From positions 1-12,966 of the forward strand of contig JACNLN010000109.1 of the NCBI GenBank assembly GCA_014381485.1: a stretch of DNA of 12,966 bases, given 5' to 3'. Positions 6,394-12,966 of this stretch are shown in pieces. The stretch's first letter is position 1; every line of letters begins with the position of its first letter. Source of the DNA: Fidelibacterota bacterium (GTDB lineage Bacteria; Fidelibacterota; Marinisomatia; Marinisomatales; CAZVFT01). Position numbers and translations under genes: made by a program. The notes beneath the pieces were generated by a model, which saw only the letters and a list, made by a program, of their open reading frames with translations, had not been told where the DNA came from and ran no database searches.

Positions 6394-7533
6394 TCATTGC
6401 CGAAATAATAACTGCTCCTGTATATCCAACATCAAATTTATCAATACTAAATTTAGGTTATAATGACGAGAAAGGGAATCACTACACATTTCCAGAGTCA
6501 TCACAATCTCTGAGAAATCGGCTTCGGGAAATGCATCCACAAATTTCTTAATATCCTCAGCCATCGGCTCAAGTATCAAAGTTGCTTTTCCATCAAGTTT
6601 CTGGAGATGCATGGCATCCCTGAACCAGTATGTTAAAAACATCAAATGATTAAAAAACTCCTGATTACTCCTCTGATGTACAATTATCCCGTGATTTAAA
6701 AAATTCTGCCACCCTTCTTTTGTCTCTGAACTGATCCAGCTAACAAGTTGCTTTACAAGATATTCAATGTTCTCCAGCTTCTCTTGAGCGAGTTGTTGAG
6801 CCGTTCGAAAATCACCCTGAGCAAGATGAGAAATAAGTCGCGCAGTGGGTTTATCTTTTTTAAAAGATGATATTAATGTTTTCTCTACCAACTCATTAGA
6901 AATAGGGGGGAAATACACCTTGTGGCACCTCGAGAGGATAGTTTCCGCAAGTTGTTCTGGATGATCAGTAGTAAGGATAAATGTAGTGTTGTTAGGAGGT
7001 TCCTCAAGAATTTTCAAAAGTGCATTTCCAGCCTCTCCCTGCTGGGTCATCAGTTGATGAGCATCAAAAATGAGAATCATCTTTCGGCCCCATTCCGCTG
7101 CTTTCAAATAGATGCTTTTTCGGAGGTCGCGTATGCTATTCAGAAGGATAGTTTCGGCTTTGGGAAGCGCAATTTTGGCATAGAGGTTTTCTCCTTTTTC
7201 CTTCAACAGCTCTTCCAGTCTGGTTAATGATTTCGGAGAGAGAGCCTTGACAGCCTCAGAATTTTTCGAGATATTCTTGTCTCTTGGAAACGGAACTATT
7301 AAAGTTAAATTGGGATGTTGGAGATGTAGACATTTTTTACAGGATGGACAGACGCCACACGGTCTTTCCCCATCCCCCAGGCAATTTACCAGAGCTGTAA
7401 ATTTTACTGCCATTCCCTCTTTACCTGTCCCGGATGGACCGTGGAACAGATAAGCACCTGCTATCCTGCTACCTTCATAAGTAGCTAACAATCGTTCCCA
7501 GATATGCTCGTGACCAATTAATTCCTGAAACAT
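6394..7533 (-). CDS. holB: DNA polymerase III delta' subunit (clamp-loader AAA+ protein)
   Basis: Delta' is part of the clamp-loader complex that opens and places the sliding clamp. From the start chosen here the protein has 379 residues. The P-loop GPSGTGK is at 32-38. A zinc-binding insert follows, with C51, C59, C62 and C65 (PCGVCPSCKKC). The Walker B region is LIFDAHQLM, and the clamp-loader SRC motif (ILSRCHKV) is near residue 200. An intact P-loop is common in non-enterobacterial delta' proteins. A GTG at 7549-7551 would add six residues. I prefer the ATG at 7531-7533 because it overlaps the upstream stop as TAATG, the same coupling seen at 532, and because MFQELIGHE is a typical N-terminus. 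Co-transcription with the upstream EnvC-like gene is very likely. Confidence 0.92.
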   Translation of the reverse strand: MFQELIGHEHIWERLLATYEGSRIAGAYLFHGPSGTGKEGMAVKFTALVNCLGDGERPCGVCPSCKKCLHLQHPNLTLIVPFPRDKNISKNSEAVKALSPKSLTRLEELLKEKGENLYAKIALPKAETILLNSIRDLRKSIYLKAAEWGRKMILIFDAHQLMTQQGEAGNALLKILEEPPNNTTFILTTDHPEQLAETILSRCHKVYFPPISNELVEKTLISSFKKDKPTARLISHLAQGDFRTAQQLAQEKLENIEYLVKQLVSWISSETKEGWQNFLNHGIIVHQRSNQEFFNHLMFLTYWFRDAMHLQKLDGKATLILEPMAEDIKKFVDAFPEADFSEIVMTLEMCSDSLSRHYNLNLVLINLMLDIQEQLLFRQ

Positions 7534-8738
7534 TACGACTTTCTCAACCACAGTTCCGGGTTAAGTTTCTGCTTATTTCCCCAAATTTCAAAATGTAGTT
7601 TCGCCCCATCTAAAGAACCAGAATCCCCAACACGTGCAATAGTGTCTAAAGCTTTGACATATCCACCTTCATCCACCTCGACATCCATTATGTGGGTATA
7701 AACTGTGTAGTATCCCCCACCGTGATCGATGATGATAGTGTTACCATAGCCACGAATATAGGTAATTGTCGTCACAATGCCATCAAACACCGCCCGAACT
7801 TCAACCCCACTCTTTCCACGGATATCAATACCAGGATTTTCTGTTACGGTTTTCAATGTTGGATTTCGATGTCTTCCAAACCGGGAGATGATTGCCCCAT
7901 CAACAGGCCACGGAAGTTTTCCTTTCAATGCAGAAAAATTTTCAGCAGCGCGAAGTTCCCTGGCTTCCCGTCGACGTCGTTCAAGTTCTGCCAGCCGGGC
8001 TGCCTTTTCCTTTTCCAGCTTTGCAATGATCGCTTCGAGTTCTTTGGCTGCCTTCTGACGTTCTTCCAACGCTTTTGCCAGTTCATGTTTATCTTGCTTT
8101 AAACGATTCAATTCACTGTTCCTCATTCGACGGCGGCGCTCAAGCCACTTCTTCCGGTCAACTTTTTCCCTATCGATTCTTTCCAGATCACGTAATTCCG
8201 CCATCAGATTTGACCAACTTTCTTTTATTTCTTTAATAGTGCTCCATATTTTTTCGTTAAGAGATCTGTCATAATCAGAGATGATTTTCATATACCTTGT
8301 TCGATAGATAGCCTGCTGCCACGATTCTGAATCAAAAAGCAATTCCAAATCGGACAGTCTTCCCTTTTTATAGATATTAACTACTCGATTTGCATACCGA
8401 TTTATGAGATTCTTTTTTTCCGCTTCTTTTTGTTGAATTTCTCCTTCTGCCTTCTCAATAGCCCCTTTTTTGATTTTCTCTTCCTTTCGCAGACGATAAA
8501 TTAAATTTCTGATCAGTGAAATTTCCTCATCCAACTCACTCAATTTTTCAGTTGTACTTTTTTCTTTTTCAGACGTCTCCTTGATCCTTTTTTCAAAATC
8601 TTTGACTTCCCGCCGTAACTTATCCAATTCCGTTGAGTGGAACTGTATGTTTTCGTCAAACTCCCCTTTTTGGGTAAAAAAGACCGCTGGGAAAGAAACC
8701 ATTAGCAGAAAAACGGCCGTTTTTATTCTTAAATTCAC
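7533..8738 (-). CDS. envC: EnvC-like LytM/M23 murein-hydrolase activator with long coiled coil
   Basis: A 401-residue secreted protein. An N-terminal signal sequence (hydrophobic residues 7-22) is followed by a long charged coiled coil at ~28-265 and a LytM/M23 domain at ~275-400. Against active LytM, the first zinc-ligand His of HxxxD is Asn301 (NPGID, with D305 kept). The catalytic YxH is kept as YTHI (H349). The HxH pair is K380-L-H382, so its first His is lost. A true zinc peptidase is therefore unlikely; like E. coli EnvC and NlpD it should act in the periplasm by activating an amidase during daughter-cell separation. The start is GTG without a clear Shine-Dalgarno, but only this start keeps the whole signal peptide. 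Its TAA overlaps the holB ATG. It heads the minus-strand run and faces a divergent promoter region. Confidence 0.85.
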   Translation of the reverse strand: MNLRIKTAVFLLMVSFPAVFFTQKGEFDENIQFHSTELDKLRREVKDFEKRIKETSEKEKSTTEKLSELDEEISLIRNLIYRLRKEEKIKKGAIEKAEGEIQQKEAEKKNLINRYANRVVNIYKKGRLSDLELLFDSESWQQAIYRTRYMKIISDYDRSLNEKIWSTIKEIKESWSNLMAELRDLERIDREKVDRKKWLERRRRMRNSELNRLKQDKHELAKALEERQKAAKELEAIIAKLEKEKAARLAELERRRREARELRAAENFSALKGKLPWPVDGAIISRFGRHRNPTLKTVTENPGIDIRGKSGVEVRAVFDGIVTTITYIRGYGNTIIIDHGGGYYTVYTHIMDVEVDEGGYVKALDTIARVGDSGSLDGAKLHFEIWGNKQKLNPELWLRKS

Positions 8739-8843
8739 GGCAGGAAAATAGATTGCCCTTTTAACAATGGCAAATAGAAAAGATTAAAAGATGTAATTCT
8801 TAAGTAACTGTGAGATATAGCATCACAACCAGATAGCTTGACT

Positions 8844-8880
8844 AAATAATTTGAGTTCGCTCATTATTTCATTGCTTTTT
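8844..8880 (+). terminator. Possible weak intrinsic terminator (plus strand)
   Basis: AAATAA (8844-8849) plus TGAG (8852-8855) pair with CTCA (8860-8863) plus TTATTT (8864-8869) around a TTCG tetraloop, with a 2-nt bulge. A T5 run follows at 8876-8880. Only four of the stem positions hold strong-end pairs and no plus-strand gene ends here, so its role is doubtful unless a small RNA is made just upstream. Confidence 0.2.
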
Positions 8881-8998
8881 AAATTTCCTCAGAAATAAGA
8901 ACAATTTTCGAAAAACACAGTAGTAAGAAGCTAATAAACATTTGGAAAATATTAAAGAAACAACATTCTGTCATTTTTCATATATAACTTCACATATG

Positions 8999-9019
8999 CA
9001 ATATTTATACTGAATATTG
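8999..9019. promoter_or_regulatory. Operator-like inverted repeat in the divergent region
   Basis: CAATATT and AATATTG are perfect inverted complements with a 7-nt centre. Symmetric repeats of this span suit a dimeric regulator, but the sequence is AT-rich and could arise by chance. Confidence 0.25.
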
Positions 9020-9091
9020 ATAAGATATAAATTGAAATAAGCGTTTGTTCTCTTCATGCCCATTTATATTGGACAATGTATAAAAATTATT

Positions 9092-9119
9092 TTGAATCTA
9101 AGAAAATACAGGGTAAAAT
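9092..9119 (+). promoter_or_regulatory. Candidate sigma70-type promoter for the tetR operon
   Basis: TTGAAT (9092-9097) and TAAAAT (9114-9119) are separated by 16 bp. Transcription would begin inside or next to the palindrome at 9123-9137, so a bound repressor would block initiation. The call rests on consensus resemblance only. Confidence 0.35.
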
Positions 9120-9122
9120 GGA

Positions 9123-9137
9123 AACGTAATATACGTT
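9123..9137. promoter_or_regulatory. Candidate TetR operator: palindrome AACGTA-ATA-TACGTT
   Basis: A perfect 6-bp inverted repeat around a 3-bp centre, just downstream of the candidate -10 and 11 bp before the tetR start codon. The position and symmetry are typical of autoregulatory TetR-family operators. An outer GGAA(A)CG...CGTTCC at 9120-9145 extends the symmetry imperfectly. Confidence 0.5.
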
Positions 9138-9148
9138 AAGCGTTCCCA

Positions 9149-9754
9149 ATGTATAGCAAAATTACACCCCAGGAAAAACAAATTTTAGAACAGGGGTTTG
9201 ATTCCATAATGGAAGAAGGGCTCAGAGGTTTTACAGTAGAGGCTCTATCCCATCGATTGAGAATGAGCAAAAAGACTATCTACAAGTTTTTTCCTACCAA
9301 AGAAGTTCTGATAAAAAAGATTATGCAATTCATCACAGGACGGATTGCTGGTCGTATTCAAACTATTCGGAGTGAGGTGCAAAACCCAGCCATCCAGTTC
9401 GTTAAAATTATGGAGTTCATTGTAGGCTTCGTGGGACGTGTCCCCTTACAACGAATGACAGAATTAAAAGTACGGTATCCAGCTCTCTGGAGCGAGTTGG
9501 AGAAATTCCGCCTGGCAAGACGGGATGATTTTTACACAATCCTGTCGGAAGCTCAACAACAAGGACTGGTTCGTTCAGACTTGGATATGAAAGTTGTAGC
9601 AACGATTTATATCAATCTGGTTAATTCCACATTTCAACCAGAATTTTTTTTTAAGAACAATCTTGCTCCAGAGGACACAATCCGAACTTTCGTAAAAATG
9701 ATCACTACAGGACTCTTCACAGACAAAGGAATACAACATGTCGAGACTATTTAA
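9149..9754 (+). CDS. TetR/AcrR-family transcriptional regulator
   Basis: A 201-residue one-component regulator. The N-terminal TetR DNA-binding domain occupies residues ~8-55, with the helix-turn-helix in FTVEALSHRLRMSKKTIYKFF (28-48) and the usual following TKEVLIKKIM. The rest is an all-helical ligand and dimerisation domain that cannot be assigned a ligand. Its stop overlaps the exporter start by 17 nt, so the two are co-transcribed. Such regulators normally repress their exporter until a substrate-like ligand binds. The palindrome at 9123-9137 is the likely operator. No clear Shine-Dalgarno precedes the ATG; if transcription starts at the promoter proposed here, the leader would be very short. 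Confidence 0.92.
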   Translation: MYSKITPQEKQILEQGFDSIMEEGLRGFTVEALSHRLRMSKKTIYKFFPTKEVLIKKIMQFITGRIAGRIQTIRSEVQNPAIQFVKIMEFIVGFVGRVPLQRMTELKVRYPALWSELEKFRLARRDDFYTILSEAQQQGLVRSDLDMKVVATIYINLVNSTFQPEFFFKNNLAPEDTIRTFVKMITTGLFTDKGIQHVETI

Positions 9755-12005
9755 GCTCTTACTGAATTACCCACGAACCATTATTGGTGGATCTATTTTT
9801 GTAACACTTCTATTTCTGTGGCAAATACCCGCTCTGGAGTTGGACCCCAGCATGAAAGCGATGATTGCTAAAGATCATCCGGTTAGAGTAAATATGGACA
9901 TGATTGATTCGCTTTTTACCGGGTCGGAGATTGTAATAGTTGGCGTTAAATCGGACAGTTTATTGAGTAAACACACTCTGACCAAATTTGAAGCATTACA
10001 CGATTCCCTGGAAAACATTGAGCAGTTTATTCAAGTGTTTTCTTTATATAACGCCAGAGATATAATTAGCACGGAAGATGGCTTTGTAGTAGAGGATTTT
10101 CTGGAAGAATATCCCACCACAGCTGAAGAGATAAAAGAATTAAAAGCCAAGTTGATAGGAAACGATCTGGTTTACGGTAATATGGTTACAGAAGATTTCT
10201 GCGGGATGGCTTTCATCTGCCAGCTGTCATCCTCTTTTGATTACGATGAATACGTTCTGAGGGATCAGATAATAAAACTGAAAGAGCATTTCGAAGGCCC
10301 TGAGGAGTTTTATTACTCCGGCATGCCGGTTATCAGAGCGGCGATATCTAAAAACATGCAAATTGACATGAAGACATTTATGCCTTATGGGATTTTCCTG
10401 ATGATTATTCTTTTGTCTCTCAGTTTCCGCAGCTGGCTGGGTGTTTTTATGCCTCTATCAGTTGTAATTATTTCCGTCATCTGGACTTTCGGAATGATGT
10501 CTTTACTTGGAATTAAACTGGTTTTTATCGGTGTGATTATTCCAGTAATGTTGATCGCAATTGCAAATGATTATGGAATCCACATTATTGCACATTATTA
10601 TGAATATACTAAATCGGATCCAGAAATTTTGAAAGCGGAGATAATAAGAAAAACACTCAGAAAGCTTCGCGCACCAATTTTTATAGCAGGATTAACTACC
10701 ATCATTGGTTTTTTAAGTTTGATGGGGCATGTTCTTCCGCGAATAAAGGAATTAGGCTGGCTCGTTTCTTTTGGGATTCTGGTGGCTTTTGTGATGAGCT
10801 TGTTATTCATTCCAGCAGCTCTTCTTGTTGCTAACCGACCCAAGTTTCTTTCACAGGAACACAGTCTTGATAAAATGAATCGTTTTCTTCATGGCTGGGG
10901 AAAATTTTTTATTAACTTTCGCAAACCATTTTTATTAATAATGGCGGCAGTTTTGATCTTTGTTGGGCTTGGAATTCAGCGTATTGTGGTTGACACTGAC
11001 CCAGATCATTATTATAATGAGGACAACCCCATCAGAATCAACAACAACGCAATTACCGAAATGTTTGGTGGTGCGACTCAAATATCTATTCAGGTTAATG
11101 GAGATATTAAAGAACCTGAGACATTGAGAAAAATTGATCAGGTGGCATCTCATCTGGAAAAAAATCCTCTGGTCTCCAGAACCGCATCAATTGTGGATCA
11201 AATAAAGAAAATGCACTGTGCCTTTCACGGTGGCAAGAAAGAATTTGAAGTTATTCCTGACAATCGACAACTGATCGCACAATATCTGTTTTTATACAGC
11301 TTAACTGGCGATGAGTCTGATTTTGATCAATTCATTGATGATATTGATTACCCAGAAAATGCCCACCTGATCGTTCGTCTGAAAAAAATAAAGACCAGCC
11401 AGATTGTGAAAATGGTGGAAGATACAGAAGATTATATTCGTGCCAATTTATTTGGTGTTCCAATAACACTAACTGGCGCCGCAGCACTAATTGGAGAATT
11501 GGCAAAAATGATTGTACGCGGGCAGATGGTAAGTTTATCGGTTTCGTTAGTGATTATTTTTATTATCATGACTTTCATCTTCCGCTCATTCGTTGGAGGT
11601 TTACTGTCAATTATTCCCCTGGGAACAGCTATTATTCTGGTATTTGGTTTGATGGGATATCTGAATATTGAGTTGAATATGGCAACGGCAATGTTAACCA
11701 GCATAATGATAGGCGTCGGGGTGGATTACACTGTTCATTTCCTGTGGCATCTCCGCGAACACATCCGCAGTGGACAGAAACTTGAAGAAGCAATTTATAC
11801 CACCTTGAGAATTTCCGGGAAAGGGATCGTTTTCAATGCACTTTCAGTTATCATTGGATTCACCGTTCTTACGCTATCGGTCTTTTTACCTGTCTACTTT
11901 TTCGGTTTTTTGATTATGTTGTCAATCAGTATGTGCCTGTTCGGATCGTTAGCATTGCTACCAGCAATTGTAAGCTGGATTAATCCCAAATTCTTACATC
12001 GCTGA
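9738..12005 (+). CDS. RND-superfamily (MMPL/COG1033-type) exporter
   Basis: A 755-residue inner-membrane exporter with the duplicated RND plan. TM1 is at ~14-30, with a large periplasmic loop (~31-212) and TM2-6 (~213-370); TM7 is at ~396-414, with a second loop (~415-595) and TM8-12 (~597-750). Each half carries the proton-relay motif in its fourth helix: NDYGIH with D278 and GVDYTVH with D663. The size and motif fit MMPL/HpnN-like "predicted exporters of the RND superfamily", which move lipids, hopanoids or other hydrophobic compounds, rather than the larger AcrB-type drug pumps. No membrane-fusion or outer-membrane partner is in the window. An AAGGA at 9726-9730 lies about 7 nt before the ATG, within tetR. 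Substrate unknown. Confidence 0.92.
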   Translation: MSRLFKLLLNYPRTIIGGSIFVTLLFLWQIPALELDPSMKAMIAKDHPVRVNMDMIDSLFTGSEIVIVGVKSDSLLSKHTLTKFEALHDSLENIEQFIQVFSLYNARDIISTEDGFVVEDFLEEYPTTAEEIKELKAKLIGNDLVYGNMVTEDFCGMAFICQLSSSFDYDEYVLRDQIIKLKEHFEGPEEFYYSGMPVIRAAISKNMQIDMKTFMPYGIFLMIILLSLSFRSWLGVFMPLSVVIISVIWTFGMMSLLGIKLVFIGVIIPVMLIAIANDYGIHIIAHYYEYTKSDPEILKAEIIRKTLRKLRAPIFIAGLTTIIGFLSLMGHVLPRIKELGWLVSFGILVAFVMSLLFIPAALLVANRPKFLSQEHSLDKMNRFLHGWGKFFINFRKPFLLIMAAVLIFVGLGIQRIVVDTDPDHYYNEDNPIRINNNAITEMFGGATQISIQVNGDIKEPETLRKIDQVASHLEKNPLVSRTASIVDQIKKMHCAFHGGKKEFEVIPDNRQLIAQYLFLYSLTGDESDFDQFIDDIDYPENAHLIVRLKKIKTSQIVKMVEDTEDYIRANLFGVPITLTGAAALIGELAKMIVRGQMVSLSVSLVIIFIIMTFIFRSFVGGLLSIIPLGTAIILVFGLMGYLNIELNMATAMLTSIMIGVGVDYTVHFLWHLREHIRSGQKLEEAIYTTLRISGKGIVFNALSVIIGFTVLTLSVFLPVYFFGFLIMLSISMCLFGSLALLPAIVSWINPKFLHR

Positions 12006-12012
12006 GGAAATA

Positions 12013-12333
12013 ATGAAAGTAAAAGATAATATCATATCCAGAATATTTTCCGTTGGGATTTTATTTATCCTGATCTACTGGTGTTATGAAGGTATCGTGT
12101 GGATCTGGAATTGGTACTTTGATTCTGGTGGTTATACGTCACAATGGTGGCCTGATCTTGGTGGATTTCTGTGGAGGAATATCAGCATTGTAGTAGTAAT
12201 CTATGGGGTTGCCTGCCTGCAGGCTTCAGGACTGGCAGAACTGAAGTTCAGGAAAAACTTCTTGAAAGCATTTGGACTGGCTCTGATACTGACGCCGCCG
12301 GGAATGATGATAATCTATGGACACAAAAAATGA
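12013..12333 (+). CDS. Small membrane protein of unknown function
   Basis: I do not recognise this 106-residue protein. It has three hydrophobic segments (about residues 9-32, 50-70 and 83-101), many Trp and Tyr between the first two, and a basic GHKK end. Its AGGAA ribosome-binding site begins inside the exporter's TGA stop, 7 nt before the ATG, so it belongs to the tetR-exporter operon and is probably translated with it. An accessory subunit of the exporter or an unrelated envelope protein are both possible. The REP element of the following RAYT unit begins directly after its stop. Confidence 0.75.
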   Translation: MKVKDNIISRIFSVGILFILIYWCYEGIVWIWNWYFDSGGYTSQWWPDLGGFLWRNISIVVVIYGVACLQASGLAELKFRKNFLKAFGLALILTPPGMMIIYGHKK

Positions 12334-12335
12334 TA

Positions 12336-12379
12336 TCAGTCTTGGCTGAGTTTGAGCAGACATGAAGTCTGCGGTTACA
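12336..12379 (+). repeat. Upstream REP/REPIN copy flanking the RAYT gene (partly degenerate)
   Basis: It holds GCAGAC-atgaa-GTCTGC (12356-12372) closed by GGTTACA. Its 36-nt core at 12344-12379 matches the downstream copy at 12900-12935 in 32 positions. The first hairpin is eroded to TCAG/CTGA, and the 5' GTAG tetranucleotide of the downstream copy is missing. It starts 2 nt after the stop of the small membrane-protein gene and ends 7 nt before the RAYT ATG. Confidence 0.8.
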
Positions 12380-12386
12380 GATATAG

Positions 12387-12878
12387 ATGAGGATAAGAGA
12401 GAAAAAACATAGACTGGATCGGGAATTTTATCAGGGACGTGTGGTTGTGACTTTTACAGCACTGGTGAAACATAGGCAACCTGTTTTATGCGAGATGAAT
12501 ACATTTAAGGCCATGATTGATTCTTTGGAAAAAGGAGTTCAAGATAATCTTTGCAAATGTATTTATACTTTTATTCCAGATCATACTCATATCGTTATGT
12601 TTGGTGACTCTGATCAGGCAGATACATATAAAGCTATGGTAGATTTTAAACAACAGTCTGGGTATTGGTTTTCACAAAACAGACCCTCCGTAAGATGGCA
12701 GAAGGATTTTTACGATCATATCCATCGGAGTAACGAAGATTTAAATAATCAAATTCTTTATGTTTTGAATAATCCTGTACGCAGGGGTGTGGTAAAGTAT
12801 TGGTGGGAATATTCGTACAGTGGATCAACCGGATTTGATTGGGATAAAATAGTTGAACGTTTTCGATACAACGAATAA
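12387..12878 (+). CDS. REP-associated tyrosine transposase (RAYT, Y1/IS200-like HUH nuclease)
   Basis: A 163-residue single-domain HUH endonuclease that nicks and joins single-stranded DNA at REP hairpins. The HUH motif is H66-T67-H68 (PDHTHIV). The region WQKDFYDHIHRSNEDLNNQ followed by ILYVLNNPVRRGVV aligns with the E. coli RayT segment containing its catalytic Tyr115, making Y125 the likely nucleophile. The N-terminus (REKKHRLDREFYQGRVVVTF) is the usual first strand, and the length matches the family. The gene appears intact. No good Shine-Dalgarno precedes the ATG, and the upstream REP hairpin lies 7 nt away, so expression may be low or hairpin-controlled. Unlike true IS200 elements, RAYTs are usually single-copy domesticated genes that spread short REPINs; the flanking copies here support that class. 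Confidence 0.93.
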   Translation: MRIREKKHRLDREFYQGRVVVTFTALVKHRQPVLCEMNTFKAMIDSLEKGVQDNLCKCIYTFIPDHTHIVMFGDSDQADTYKAMVDFKQQSGYWFSQNRPSVRWQKDFYDHIHRSNEDLNNQILYVLNNPVRRGVVKYWWEYSYSGSTGFDWDKIVERFRYNE

Positions 12879-12881
12879 AAG

Positions 12882-12935
12882 TGTAGCCTCAGCCTTTATG
12901 GCTGAGTTTACGCAGACGTGATGTCTGCGGTTACA
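12882..12935 (+). repeat. Complete REPIN downstream of the RAYT gene
   Basis: Two inverted REPs lie back to back. On the plus strand GTAGCC leads into CTCAGCC-tttat-GGCTGAG (12888-12906). On the minus strand GTAACC leads into CGCAGAC-atcac-GTCTGCG (12911-12929 on the plus axis). The outer TGTAGCC (12882-12888) and GGTTACA (12929-12935) can pair with one G.T, so the whole 54-nt unit can fold as a cloverleaf. It begins 4 nt after the RAYT stop. Confidence 0.85.
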
Positions 12936-12966
12936 AAGGTTATTTGCGATGAGCATGTTTGTTTGC

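Larger units (their letters stand above)
8739..9148. promoter_or_regulatory. 410-bp AT-rich divergent intergenic region between envC-like and tetR
   Basis: No convincing gene is present. The stretch must hold the promoters for the minus-strand envC-led run and the plus-strand tetR operon. It contains an AT-rich stem with a T-run (8844-8880), an inverted repeat CAATATT/AATATTG (8999-9019), a sigma70-like promoter candidate (9092-9119) and a palindrome next to the tetR start (9123-9137). A weaker inverted repeat, TTGCC/GGCAA, sits at 8753-8773 beside the envC start. Confidence 0.6.

Noticed and set aside
7692..8102. 136-residue plus-strand ORF antisense to the EnvC-like gene
   Set aside because: It lies fully inside the strongly supported coiled-coil/LytM gene, has no ribosome-binding site and shows no family motif.
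8753..8773. TTGCC/GGCAA inverted repeat beside the envC start as an operator
   Set aside because: It is only five base pairs with an 11-nt centre, too weak to list as a feature on its own.
11432..11704. 90-residue minus-strand ORF inside the exporter gene
   Set aside because: It lies opposite the transmembrane coding sequence and has no start context; it is an out-of-frame shadow.
12344..12935. CRISPR-like repeats
   Set aside because: There are only two copies, they are palindromic, a whole gene lies between them, and they match the REP/RAYT pattern.
12949..12966. Start of another gene at the window end (ATGAGCATG)
   Set aside because: Only six codons are visible and no ribosome-binding site precedes it, so nothing supports a call.

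Overview
The window comes from the chromosome of a Gram-negative bacterium of moderate to low GC. The envelope genes (an EnvC-type protein with a signal peptide, an RND-superfamily exporter) and the mix of ATG, GTG and possibly TTG starts fit a diderm. The gene content would suit the broad FCB/Marinimicrobia/Calditrichota area, but that placement is only a guess and no marker here settles it.

Layout. (1) At 29-1662 (+), a small cyclic-nucleotide-binding-domain protein is coupled through TAATG to an AI-2E/PerM-family permease. (2) At 1663-1938 lies a gap between converging genes that holds a 119-nt block of nested inverted repeats. (3) At 1939-8738 (-), a long co-directional run reads, in transcription order, envC-like, holB, an unusual RQC-HRDC protein, metG, tatD and rsmA. 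holB, metG, tatD and rsmA form a widely conserved housekeeping neighbourhood, in which the holB-metG gap often holds ricT. Here that slot holds an AT-rich ORF that looks like the C-terminal part of RecQ with no helicase. (4) At 8739-9148 is a 410-bp AT-rich divergent control region with operator-like palindromes. (5) At 9149-12333 (+), a TetR-family regulator overlaps an RND/MMPL exporter, followed by a small membrane protein; this looks like a self-regulated export operon. (6) At 12336-12935, a REP-associated tyrosine transposase (RAYT) is bracketed by two copies of a hairpin element. The downstream copy is a complete REPIN: two inverted REPs, each made of GTA(G/A)CC plus a hairpin.

How the genes work together. 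The minus-strand run joins cell-wall separation (EnvC), DNA replication (clamp loader delta'), translation (MetG), RNA/DNA 3' processing (TatD) and ribosome maturation (RsmA). It is tightly packed (TAATG and GTGA overlaps) except on both sides of the RQC-HRDC gene, where gaps of 139-176 bp carry hairpins and a tandem repeat. This suggests that gene was inserted or replaced another. The plus-strand TetR operon probably exports a hydrophobic compound or lipid in response to an unknown ligand. The RAYT unit appears to have landed just behind its last gene.

The items most worth following up are the stand-alone RQC-HRDC protein in the ricT slot, the RAYT with its own REPIN, the structured block at 1749-1867, and the EnvC LytM domain with two lost active-site histidines.
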